DNA from: UBA1149 sp963579235
GTDB lineage: Bacteria > Desulfobacterota > Binatia > UBA1149
Assembly: GCA_963579235.1 (NCBI GenBank)
Contig: CAUZFM010000049.1
Location: 1 to 20,157, forward strand
Direction: 5' to 3'
Length of the DNA stretch: 20,157 nt
Both the position numbers and the translations under genes were made by a program. The notes beneath the pieces were generated by a model. That model worked only from the letters and a program-made list of their open reading frames with translations. It made no database searches and was not told the DNA's origin. Below, one piece after another: positions 1-8,851 of this stretch; the stretch's first letter is position 1, and every line of letters begins with the position of its first letter.

Positions 1-95
1 ACGACGAGGCCGAGGTCAGGCGGCTGCGCGATCTCGGCGTGGCCGCCGTGTTTTCAGATGACCCGGCGGTGGCCGTCGCGGCGTTGACCAACTGA
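1..95 (+). CDS. C-terminal fragment, probable glycerophosphodiester phosphodiesterase
   Basis: Only the last 30 codons of a + strand gene are present (frame beginning at position 3, stop TGA 93-95). The visible end contains LRDLGVAAVFSDDPAVAV. This resembles the last strand of the TIM barrel in glycerophosphodiester phosphodiesterases, where a segment of the type LGVDGIxTDxP closes the domain and the protein ends soon after. Those enzymes hydrolyse glycerophosphodiesters to glycerol 3-phosphate and an alcohol. The catalytic residues lie outside the window, so the family call rests on one short motif. Other TIM-barrel or Rossmann-type proteins with a similar ending cannot be excluded. The gene converges on the M16 peptidase gene with a 20-bp gap. 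Confidence 0.4.
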   Translation, partial: DEAEVRRLRDLGVAAVFSDDPAVAVAALTN

Positions 96-114
96 GGGGA
101 GGCCTGCCCTCTCC
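96..114. terminator. Hairpin between convergent genes, possible bidirectional terminator
   Basis: GGGGAGG (96-102) can pair with CCTCTCC (108-114) across a five-base loop, giving a seven-pair stem with one G-T wobble. It fills the whole gap between the + strand stop (95) and the minus-strand stop (116). That is where a shared terminator for convergent genes would be expected. Neither side has a convincing T tract (only TT on the + side), so efficient intrinsic termination is uncertain. Confidence 0.35.
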
Positions 115-115
115 T

Positions 116-2830
116 TCAGGGGCCGACGACGGCGATGGTGACTTTTTCGGGGTCGAGGTAGCGCTGGGCCACCCGTAGCAGGTCCTCGGGAGTAACCGCG
201 TTCATGCGCTCGGCGTGCTGGCGGCCGTTGAGATAGCCCAGTCCGTAGAGTTCGTTGAACAGCATTTCGTCGCCAATGGCGCCGTTGGTCTGCAGGGCGA
301 TGTCGTGGCTTCCCAGCAGGTAGAGCCGGGCGCGTTCCAGCTCGTCGCCGTCAACGAGTTCTGTTCTTACCAAGGCCAGCTGTTCGAGCAGCCCATCGAT
401 GGCGGGTTGTTCGTTGTCGGGGTCGGTGGCTATGTAGCCGCCGAACATTCCCGGGGCCATGCCCTCGGTGTGGAAGGCGGTCACGCTGTAGGCCAGTCCG
501 CGCTTGTCGCGTAGTTCGCGAAACAGTCGGCCACCTTGGCGCGACAACACCGCGTCGAGAATGTCGAGGGCAAACCTGTCACTGTTGTGCAGGTCGACGC
601 CCGGCCAGGCCACCACCACGTGTGATTGTTCACGCGGCACTGCTTTGCGCACCTTCTGCACCACCCCGGGCGCATCGGCAGCCGGCGGCTGTACGAAGGC
701 ATCGGCGGGTGCCTCGAGCTCGCCCAGTGCCGCCCGCAGGCGCTGGAGCACGTCATCGCTCTGCACGTCGCCCACCACCGACACGACCAGGCTCGTGGGA
801 TCGAGCGCGCGACGGTAAAAGTTTTCTATCGCGGCCTTGTCCATGGCCTGCACTGTTTCTTTTTCACCCACGGTCGTCATGCCGAAGGGGTGCGAGGGGT
901 ACACGGTGCGCCAGGCCAGTTCGAAGGCGAGGTGGCTCGTTGCGTCTTCCCTGTTGTCGATGACCTGCAGTAACTCGTGGCGGGTCTTCTCGATTTCGTC
1001 GTCCGGAAAGTCGGGCCTCAGCAGTACGTCGAGAAAAAGGTCAACGCCTTCGTCGAACGATGCCGACAGGAACGACCCGCTCACGCCCAGCGAGTTGCGG
1101 CCCGAGAAGCCGCCCAGATCGCCGGCCATGGTCTCGACCTGCCGGGCCAGCTGCTCGCGGTCGATTGAGCCTGCCCCGCGGGTGAGCATCTCGGCCGTAA
1201 AGGTCGATACTCCGTTGTCCAATTTACTTTCAGCCAGCAGGCCGCCGCGCATGGCCGCCCGGATGGAGAACAGCGGCGCTTCGTGGTGCTCCTGCACGAT
1301 GATCCTGACGCCGTTGTCGAGCGTGACCAGCCGCGGCTCGGTATCACTCCCGCGCTTGGTGCTTGACCGCGACGGTGCAGAGGGCCGCGCCTCGGCCTCG
1401 GCCTTTTCGTCGGCCTGCGATTGCACGGCTACCGAGAGCACGCGGGCCGCTTCCACGGCCGTGGCCTTGTCCAGTGCCACCTCGCTGCCGGTGGGCGCGA
1501 GGCTCACCACCGTGAGGTTGTCGGCCACGAGGTAACGCCGGGCCACCTGCTGCAGGTCGGCCAGCGTGAGCGAGTCGAGTCGCTCGATGTAGCGACGATC
1601 AAAGTCGAGGTCTTCGTGCACGGTGAGCAGGTAGCCGGCTTCGCGGGCCTGGCCCTGCACTGTCTGGCGCTGGTAGATGAAGTCGGTCTGCAGGTTTTTA
1701 CGCGCTCGCCTGAGTTCGTCGGCGCCCACCGGGCCGGCCAGCAGGGGCGTGATCTGCTCGAGCAGGGCGGGCAGGGTGGCCGCCAGATTGGAATCGTCCA
1801 TCGAGGCCGTAACCACGAACATGCCCGGGTCAGCGGGGGTGTAGGCGTAAGTGTTGACGCCGTTCACGAGCTGGGTTTCGGCCACCAGCTTCCGGTACAG
1901 GCGCGAGCTTTCGCCGCCGCCCAGTATCCAGGCCAGCGTATCCAGCGCCGCTACGTCTTCGTGGTTGGCGCCGGGCACGTGGAAGCCCAGCGCGAGGTGC
2001 GACTCCTTCACGTCCATGTGCAAGGCCTCGAACTCGGTGCCGGCCTGCGCGGGTTCGGTGGCCCGGCTGGGACGTTCAACGGGGCGGTTTTCGAAGTCGC
2101 CAAAGAGGTCGTCGACCACCGACCGCAGCTCGCGCGCCTTGACGTCGCCCACTATAACCAGCGCCATGTTGCCCGGCGAGTAGAACCTGCCGAAAAAACT
2201 CAGGATCTTCTCACGGTCGAGCCCGGTTATTGATTCCTCGGTGCCTATGACCGGTCGGCCGTAGGGGTGCTGCTTGAAGGCCTTGGCAAACATGGCCTTG
2301 AACACGCGGCTTCCCGGCATGTCCTGGCTGCGCTTGTACTCCTCCATGACGACGCCCAGTTCGCGCTCGAGCTCTTCGGGGTCGAAGGCAGAATTGCGTA
2401 CCGCGTCGGCCAGGATGTCGAGCCCCTGCTCGGCGTGACGCGAAGCCAGCACGAGGTGGTAAACGGTCTGGTCCCAGGAGGTCCACGCGTTGATGCGTCC
2501 ACCGGAGCCTTCCACCTCGGCGGCGATCTCGCCCACGCCGCGGCGCGAGGTGCCCTTGAACAACATGTGCTCGTGCACGTGCGCGACGCCGGCCTCGGGG
2601 TCCAGCTCGTCGGCGGCGCCGGCCTTGACCCAGACCTGCAGCGCGACCACGGGCGCAAAGTGATCCTCGCTCACCAGCACCTGCATTCCGTTGTCGAGGG
2701 TCCAGGTGCTGAGTTTTTCTTCGCCGCGCTGCGGCATGACTGCATCTATCATCGAGCTACACCCGTACAGGGACAGCGCAAAGACGGCAAGCAGGCTGCA
2801 GACGTAGGATCCTGGGGCTGGGCGATTCAT
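116..2830 (-). CDS. M16 family zinc metallopeptidase, two-domain lipoprotein
   Basis: This is a 904-residue pitrilysin/insulinase-family (M16) protein with two tandem M16 units. The first has the inverted zinc motif HVHEH (His84, Glu87, His88 from the chosen start) in the context AGVAHVHEHMLFKGT. A Glu in VMEEYKRSQD, about 76 residues later, is the expected third zinc ligand. The second unit (roughly residue 500 onward) keeps the fold signature but reads NGVSTFTAEML where the zinc motif would be, so it is probably a non-catalytic half that helps enclose substrate. The N terminus from ATG 2830 is a short hydrophobic signal ending LSLYGC, giving a probable lipidated Cys24 and periplasmic anchoring. 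A GTG at 2860 would add ten residues, but the ATG gives a cleaner signal peptide. An Ala/Glu/Arg/Ser-rich linker joins the two halves. The substrate is unknown, and no functional link to the neighbours is evident. Confidence 0.88.
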   Translation of the reverse strand: MNRPAPGSYVCSLLAVFALSLYGCSSMIDAVMPQRGEEKLSTWTLDNGMQVLVSEDHFAPVVALQVWVKAGAADELDPEAGVAHVHEHMLFKGTSRRGVGEIAAEVEGSGGRINAWTSWDQTVYHLVLASRHAEQGLDILADAVRNSAFDPEELERELGVVMEEYKRSQDMPGSRVFKAMFAKAFKQHPYGRPVIGTEESITGLDREKILSFFGRFYSPGNMALVIVGDVKARELRSVVDDLFGDFENRPVERPSRATEPAQAGTEFEALHMDVKESHLALGFHVPGANHEDVAALDTLAWILGGGESSRLYRKLVAETQLVNGVNTYAYTPADPGMFVVTASMDDSNLAATLPALLEQITPLLAGPVGADELRRARKNLQTDFIYQRQTVQGQAREAGYLLTVHEDLDFDRRYIERLDSLTLADLQQVARRYLVADNLTVVSLAPTGSEVALDKATAVEAARVLSVAVQSQADEKAEAEARPSAPSRSSTKRGSDTEPRLVTLDNGVRIIVQEHHEAPLFSIRAAMRGGLLAESKLDNGVSTFTAEMLTRGAGSIDREQLARQVETMAGDLGGFSGRNSLGVSGSFLSASFDEGVDLFLDVLLRPDFPDDEIEKTRHELLQVIDNREDATSHLAFELAWRTVYPSHPFGMTTVGEKETVQAMDKAAIENFYRRALDPTSLVVSVVGDVQSDDVLQRLRAALGELEAPADAFVQPPAADAPGVVQKVRKAVPREQSHVVVAWPGVDLHNSDRFALDILDAVLSRQGGRLFRELRDKRGLAYSVTAFHTEGMAPGMFGGYIATDPDNEQPAIDGLLEQLALVRTELVDGDELERARLYLLGSHDIALQTNGAIGDEMLFNELYGLGYLNGRQHAERMNAVTPEDLLRVAQRYLDPEKVTIAVVGP

Positions 2831-2850
2831 TGGCAAAAAGGGGAACCGGG

Positions 2851-2879
2851 CGAATCCCACGTGGGGCGCGAGGTGTCAA
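2851..2879 (-). promoter_or_regulatory. Candidate promoter for the M16 peptidase gene
   Basis: On the minus strand a perfect TTGACA (2879-2874) is followed, after 17 bases, by GATTCG (2856-2851), a poor -10 match. Start of transcription would fall near 2844, just upstream of ATG 2830. That would favour the ATG over the GTG at 2860. The perfect palindrome CCCACGTGGG (2856-2865) lies in the spacer and touches the -10, where a regulator could act. The weak -10 keeps confidence low. Confidence 0.3.
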
Positions 2880-2955
2880 CCCGTGCTAGAGTAAACGCCT
2901 GTAGGCGATCAGTGCGGGGGCTTAACAGCCGGTACCGGTCGGTGTGGAGGTTGGT

Positions 2956-3519
2956 ATGAACATCGTAGATGTCGGGCTTCTCCTGCTTCTTTTTTTTGCG
3001 GCCCTCCGGGGTTACTCGCGGGGCTTTTTTCACGAACTGCTCTCGCTGGTATCCATAGTGGCGGGCTGCGCGGTCGCGTTTCGTTTTTCCCCGGCCGTGG
3101 CCGAGGGCATCGCCGTTCGCGCGACCATGCCCTACTTTCTCACCATCAGCCTTGCCTTTCTCGCACTGTTTTTCCCGGTAGTCTTAGGCGTAAGGATAGC
3201 CAACACGCTGGTAGAACGCTTCTGGGTGTCAATGGCGGGTTCGCCGCAGAACAGGCTTGCGGGCATGGGCTTCGGTGTGCTCAAGGGTGCCCTGGTGCTC
3301 GGCAGCGCAGTGATACTGCTGCGCAGCTCGGTGCCGGTGTCCGAAACCCGCGACGCTTTCGCGGGGCGTTTTCTCGGGGTAGCCGAAGAGCTGCAGGTGC
3401 GCGTACAGGAGTCGCAGGTGGGCGATGCCCTTGCACGGGTTTCACTTGGCATTTTCGCCGTGGCAATGGATAAGGGACAGGACTGGTTCGTCTCTACCGG
3501 CCACGACGGTCACCCTTGA
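2956..3519 (+). CDS. cvpA: CvpA family inner-membrane protein
   Basis: This 187-residue protein belongs to the CvpA (colicin V production) family of small inner-membrane proteins, whose molecular role is poorly defined. It has about four hydrophobic segments (near residues 5-20, 28-45, 58-82 and 100-120). The N-terminal pattern NIVDVGLLLLLFFAALRGYSRGF is typical of the family, with the conserved RGYxRGF loop after the first helix. ATG 2956 is preceded by GGAGG (2946-2950) at five bases, so it is preferred over the in-frame GTG at 2944. The stop TGA (3517-3519) overlaps the TTG start of dnaG, implying translational coupling. A cvpA gene directly upstream of dnaG-rpoD differs from the E. coli purF context. 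Confidence 0.85.
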   Translation: MNIVDVGLLLLLFFAALRGYSRGFFHELLSLVSIVAGCAVAFRFSPAVAEGIAVRATMPYFLTISLAFLALFFPVVLGVRIANTLVERFWVSMAGSPQNRLAGMGFGVLKGALVLGSAVILLRSSVPVSETRDAFAGRFLGVAEELQVRVQESQVGDALARVSLGIFAVAMDKGQDWFVSTGHDGHP

Positions 3520-5226
3520 TTGCTGAGGACAAAATAAACGAGATCCGCGAAGCGGCGCGCATATCCGAGTTCATCTCGTCGCATGTCGAATTGAGGAGAG
3601 CCGGTCGCTCTCTGAAGGGCCTGTGCCCCTTCCACGAAGAAAAAACCCCGTCATTTTCGGTCAACGACGATGGCGGTTTCTATCACTGCTTTGGCTGCGG
3701 CGAAGGCGGCAACGTTTTTAAGTTTATCATGGCGCTCGAGGGGCTGAGTTTCCCCGAGGCGGTGCGCAAGGTCGCCGACGGTTGCGGCATAGAGCTCCCC
3801 GAGGAACGGGGCTCGGTCGGTGGCCCGGTGCGCAAGGACCTGTTTGCCCTGCTCGACTCGGTGGCCGGTTACTACCGCCGGGTGCTGCTTGAGACCCCGG
3901 CCGGCGAGTCCTGGCTCGAGTACCTCGCGGCGCGCGGCATCAACGAAAAGTCATCTGACAGTTTCATGCTTGGCGCGGCGCCCGAATCAGGGGACGGCCT
4001 GTTACGCTGGCTCAAGCAGCAGGGTGCCGACCTCGAGCAGGCACAGTCGCTCGGCCTGGTCACGCGGCGGCAGGGCCGAACGGTAGACTCGTTTCGTTCG
4101 AGGTTGATGTTTCCGCTGCGTGACAACCAGGGTCGCGTGGTCGGCTTTGCCGGGCGCAAGGGCGAGACAGCCGAGGGCCCCAAGTACATAAACTCAGTCG
4201 AGTCGTCGGTCTATCACAAGGGTCGGGTTCTCTACGGGCTCGATCTTGCCCGCACCGCGGTGAAGGACAAGGGCTTCGCGCTGCTCGTTGAAGGTTACAC
4301 CGACGTAATCGCCCTGCACCAGGTAGGAATGGAGAACGTGGTGGCCACCTGCGGCACGGCGCTCACCGCCGAGCAGGTCAAACTGCTCAAGCGCTTCAGC
4401 TCGGAGATGATCACGCTGTTTGATGGCGACGAGGCCGGCAGCCGGGCAGCGGGGCGCAGCTTTCCGGTGTTCATGGAGGCCGGCGTCTGGGCCCGTGGCC
4501 TGTCGTTGCCCGCCGACGCTGATCCCGACAGCTTTGTGCGCGAACGCGGCGTGGAGGCGCTTGCGCAACTGCTCAGCGGGGCTGGCCCGCTGGTCGACAC
4601 ATGGCTGCGGCAGCTCACCGGCCAGGCCACCGACACGGCCTCCATGGCCAGGGCGGCCAGCGACCTGTCAAGTTTGCTCAAAAAGGTGCAGGACCCGTTC
4701 GAATATGACCTTTTACTGCGCAAGGCCTCCGTGTGGACGGGCATAAGCGAGAAGGTTCTCAGGGGGCAGGCTGCGCCCACGCCGCAGAAGCGCGCCGCGA
4801 GGGGCGCCGAATCGCTGGGGGGCGCGGCAGGACTGGACGAACTGCTGGTGACCTTGCTCCTAAGTGATTCGTCGCTGGCCGCCTCGGTGGCCGAGGCCGG
4901 GGCCCTGGACCTCATGGAAAACGGGCCGTTCCGGCAGGTGGCGGGTGATTTACTGCAGGTCAGCAGCAGGGCCGACGCCGCCGACCAGCTGGCCGCGTTG
5001 CCCTCAGACCTGGGGGCGAGGGTGGCCCAGAGGCTCAACGAGGGTGTATATTCCGACACCAACGTGGCTCGGCGAGCCCTGGGCGACTGCCTTTCGGGCT
5101 TGGAAAGACGGCAGCGCAAGTCAATAAACCGCCAACGCCTGCTCGAACTGAAGCGGGCCGAGGAGTCTGGCTCGGATATTGCTGCTATCCCCGGAATGGG
5201 AGACTGGAAATCCAGCCGGATGTCAG

Positions 5227-5237
<11 letters not shown>
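3516..5237 (+). CDS. dnaG: DNA primase DnaG
   Basis: DnaG makes the RNA primers used by the replicative polymerase. The 573 residues match the usual family length (E. coli 581). The N-terminal CHC2 zinc ribbon has Cys37 and His40 in GLCPFHEEKTPSFSV and Cys58 and Cys61 in FYHCFGCGEGG. The catalytic Toprim core has the acidic motif VEGYTD (Glu259) and the metal-binding DGD at 303-305 in TLFDGDEAGSR. A less conserved helical C-terminal part (about 430 onward) would be the DnaB helicase-binding domain. The TTG start at 3516 overlaps the cvpA stop. The resulting N terminus, MIAEDKINEIREAARI, aligns with normal DnaG starts, so it is well supported. The 3' end overlaps the rpoD start by 11 bases. 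This is the macromolecular-synthesis operon pair dnaG-rpoD. Confidence 0.97.
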
Positions 5238-7275
<2,038 letters not shown>

Positions 7276-7290
7276 AACGTTCCTCGTTTC

Positions 7291-7367
7291 GGGCCCATAG
7301 CTCAGTTGGTTAGAGCAGTGGACTCATAATCCATTGGTCCCAGGTTCGAGTCCTGGTGGGCCCACCA
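7291..7367 (+). tRNA. tRNA with anticodon CAU, probably tRNA-Ile2 (otherwise elongator tRNA-Met)
   Basis: A complete 77-nt tRNA with encoded CCA. The acceptor stem GGGCCCA/TGGGCCC is perfectly paired. The D arm is GCTC...GAGC, the anticodon stem is GTGGA/TCCAT around the loop CTCATAA (anticodon CAT at 7325-7327), and the T arm CCAGG/CCTGG encloses TTCGAGT. CAU tRNAs are initiator Met, elongator Met, or Ile2 (C34 changed to lysidine by TilS to read AUA). The first pair is a normal G-C, so it is not an initiator. C4-G69 and C5-G68 match known TilS identity pairs, and AUA codons are common in neighbouring genes, so Ile2 is favoured. It starts 15 bp after the rpoD stop and could be processed from the rpoD transcript. 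Confidence 0.95.
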
Positions 7368-7401
7368 TTGGTCTTATGGCCACTGGTCTATCAGAAGTAT
7401 A

Positions 7402-8115
7402 GTGACGTCAGAGCTCAGAAAACTCTATGAACTACAGAAGACCGACAGCGGTCTTGCCGAACAACGGCGCGAGGTCGATCGCCACGAAGGCGCCCTGGCG
7501 GCGCGTCGCGGGGCGATAGCCGAATGCGCGCAGCGCGAGAGCGCGGTGGCAGTCGAGCGAGCCGAGCTCGTGCACCGGCGGGCCCTGCTCGAGCGCGAAC
7601 TCGAAGATCTCAACTCCAAGCTGCGCGATCGTAAGCAACGCCAGAACACGGTGGCCTCTTCAAGGGAGTTCGACGCTTCGAAGATCGAGCTTCGCGACCT
7701 CTCCCGCGACATAGAGGGACACGAAGAGCAGCTGTACGAAATCGAGGTCGAGGTCGAACAGGTCGAGGCCCGCTTGCTCGTGCTTCAGAAGGAGCGCGGG
7801 GATCTTGAGCAGGCCGACCACAGGCAGGTCGAGGACGAGGGCGGGCGCATAGACGAACTGCGTGCGATTCTCGAAAAGGCCGCCGGGGAACGACAGCTCG
7901 TGGCCGGTGCCATCGAGGCGTCCGCGCTCAAGCGCTACGAGACCGTGCTCAAGCGCGGTGCCGGGCTGGCCGTGGTCGAAGTGGAAGGCGAAGCCTGCAA
8001 GGGCTGCCACGTGCGCATACCGCCGCAGGTGCTCATCGACATTAGGCTCTCACGTTCGATTAACCACTGCCCCAGCTGTCAGCGCATTCTTTTCCTGGTC
8101 TCACCGGAGGACTGA
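7402..8115 (+). CDS. Coiled-coil protein with C-terminal C4 zinc ribbon (COG1579/DUF164 type)
   Basis: This 237-residue protein is almost entirely charged heptad-like coiled coil (about residues 5-175), followed by a four-cysteine zinc ribbon with CKGC at 199-202 and CPSC at 223-226. This architecture defines the COG1579/DUF164 family, often called putative nucleic-acid-binding zinc-ribbon proteins and related to chlamydial CT398. The biochemical role is unsettled. The internal motif RQNTVASSREFDASKIEL corresponds to a conserved turn between the two antiparallel helices in the family. The GTG start at 7402 is preceded by a weak purine stretch (AGAAG). Its position between the rpoD-tRNA block and rnpB recalls deltaproteobacterial genomes. 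No signal peptide or membrane segment is seen, so it is probably cytoplasmic. Confidence 0.85.
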   Translation: MTSELRKLYELQKTDSGLAEQRREVDRHEGALAARRGAIAECAQRESAVAVERAELVHRRALLERELEDLNSKLRDRKQRQNTVASSREFDASKIELRDLSRDIEGHEEQLYEIEVEVEQVEARLLVLQKERGDLEQADHRQVEDEGGRIDELRAILEKAAGERQLVAGAIEASALKRYETVLKRGAGLAVVEVEGEACKGCHVRIPPQVLIDIRLSRSINHCPSCQRILFLVSPED

Positions 8116-8137
8116 TCCCTGCCCACATCAGCGGGGC

Positions 8138-8167
8138 TGGACAGCGGGGGGCTTTCCGTTGTATGGA
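8138..8167 (+). promoter_or_regulatory. Candidate rnpB promoter
   Basis: TGGACA (8138-8143, one mismatch to the -35 consensus) is followed after 18 bases by TATGGA (8162-8167, a modest -10). The predicted start near 8174-8175 coincides with the 5' end of the RNase P RNA as judged from its P1 helix. The positional match is the main support, since the -10 is weak. rnpB could instead be processed from a longer transcript. Confidence 0.35.
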
Positions 8168-8174
8168 GTCGGTG

Positions 8175-8549
8175 AAACGGAGCCGGCCGGGCAGTCGCTC
8201 GCGTCTCGTACGCGGGAGGAAAGTCCGGACTCCTCAGGGCAGGGTGGCCGCTAACGGCGGCCCGTCGCGAGACGGGGAAAGTGCAACAGAAAGTAAACCG
8301 CCCCGGCCAAGGCCGGGGTAAGGGTGAAACGGTGAGGTAAGAGCTCACCAGGCCTGTCGGTAACGGCGGGTGCTTTGTAAACCCCACCCGGAGCAAGACC
8401 AAATAGGGGGGCGGATGGCCCGTCCTTTGCCCCCGGGTAAGGTCGCATGAGCCGCCGGGCAACCGGCGGCCCAGATGAATGACTGCTCAGGACACCGCCT
8501 TTACGGGTCGGTGTTCGGACAGAATCCGGCTTACAGGCCGGCTCCGTTT
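8175..8549 (+). ncRNA. rnpB: RNase P RNA, bacterial type A
   Basis: This is the catalytic RNA of RNase P, which removes 5' leaders from pre-tRNAs. The conserved core elements occur in order: GAGGAAAGTCCGGACTCC (8216 onward), ACAGAAAGTAAACCGCC (8286 onward), GGGTGAAACGGTGAGGTAAG (8323 onward), AGATGAATGACTG (8473-8485) and ACAGAATCCGGCTTA (8519-8533). The terminal helix P1 is an eleven-pair perfect match between CGGAGCCGGCC (8178-8188) and GGCCGGCTCCG (8536-8546). The GGGTAAGG segment near 8436 is in the position of the loop that binds the tRNA CCA end. A length near 375 nt fits type A. The exact ends are set from P1 and are good to a few bases. Confidence 0.96.
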
Positions 8550-8552
8550 TTT
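8526..8552 (+). terminator. Probable rnpB terminator
   Basis: CCGGC (8526-8530) can pair with GCCGG (8537-8541). CTCCG and six T's (8547-8552) follow. The 3' strand of the long P1 helix also ends exactly at the T run, so P1 itself may act as the terminator stem after folding. A second T7 run at 8607-8613, preceded by only a short GCC/GGC stem, could be a backup. Confidence 0.45.
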
Positions 8553-8703
8553 CCCCTTTCTTTTCTATCCCCCCCCTGTGACAAAGCGGCCCGGGTCTCC
8601 AGGCAATTTTTTTCCCCACAGCACCCCACCATCTAACAAGCTGTATACACTTAGCTTTCATGTCTGGGGTGGTCAGCTACGCGCACACATAAAAAAAAAC
8701 AAC
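8553..8703. other. Non-coding stretch between rnpB and the mraZ promoter region
   Basis: No credible gene lies here. The stretch has pyrimidine-rich runs (a C8 run near 8570, a T7 run at 8607-8613) and a TATACA-like element at 8644-8649 without a good -35 partner. A run of nine A's at about 8692-8700 follows. Base composition is less GC-rich than the genes on either side, as expected for a regulatory region. Confidence 0.6.
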
Positions 8704-8733
8704 TTGCCTTCCAGGGCTGAAGTGGGATAGAAA
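8704..8733 (+). promoter_or_regulatory. Candidate promoter of the dcw cluster (Pmra)
   Basis: TTGCCT (8704-8709), an 18-base spacer and TAGAAA (8728-8733) form a moderate sigma-70-type promoter just upstream of the phased TGGGN boxes. Transcription would start near 8740, so three boxes would lie immediately downstream and one would lie at the -10. That placement suits repression by MraZ. An A-rich run just upstream of the -35 could act as an UP-like element. The match is not strong enough to be sure. Confidence 0.35.
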
Positions 8734-8767
8734 CGGAACTTGTGGGTGGTTGTGGGGCTGTGTGGGG
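8723..8767 (+). promoter_or_regulatory. MraZ operator: phased TGGGN direct repeats
   Basis: Three boxes, TGGGT (8743-8747), TGGGG (8753-8757) and TGGGG (8763-8767), are spaced exactly 10 bp start to start with five-base spacers. A fourth, TGGGA (8723-8727), lies exactly 20 bp upstream in the same phase. TGGGN repeats with five-base spacers are the established binding site of MraZ, which binds upstream of its own gene and represses the dcw cluster in E. coli. mraZ starts 85 bp downstream. The exact phasing and location make chance unlikely. Confidence 0.85.
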
Positions 8768-8818
8768 AAAGGTCTCCTTGGTTGGAATCGGTCGGGGGCT
8801 GGAATGTGGACAATCTCT

Positions 8819-8846
8819 TGGGAGGTTGGCCACCCACGTTTTTTTT
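8819..8846 (+). terminator. Terminator-like hairpin and T8 run in the mraZ leader
   Basis: TGGG (8819-8822) pairs with CCCA (8833-8836) and GG (8824-8825) pairs with CC (8830-8831), closing a TTGG loop with one A-A mismatch. After CG come eight T's (8839-8846), only five bases before ATG 8852. This has the form of an intrinsic terminator or attenuator. The stem is short, so it may instead only structure the leader. The hairpin also holds the sole SD-like GGGAGG, which is 26 bases from the ATG and too far to work directly. Confidence 0.4.
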
Positions 8847-8851
8847 GACTC

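Noticed and set aside
5179..5226. Upstream TTG start for rpoD
   Set aside because: It would add 16 residues encoded inside dnaG with no similarity to sigma factors. ATG 5227 gives a normal N terminus.
8644..8649. TATACA as the -10 of a promoter upstream of mraZ
   Set aside because: No acceptable -35 at 16-18 bases, and it is about 100 bp upstream of the MraZ boxes. The TTGCCT/TAGAAA pair fits better.
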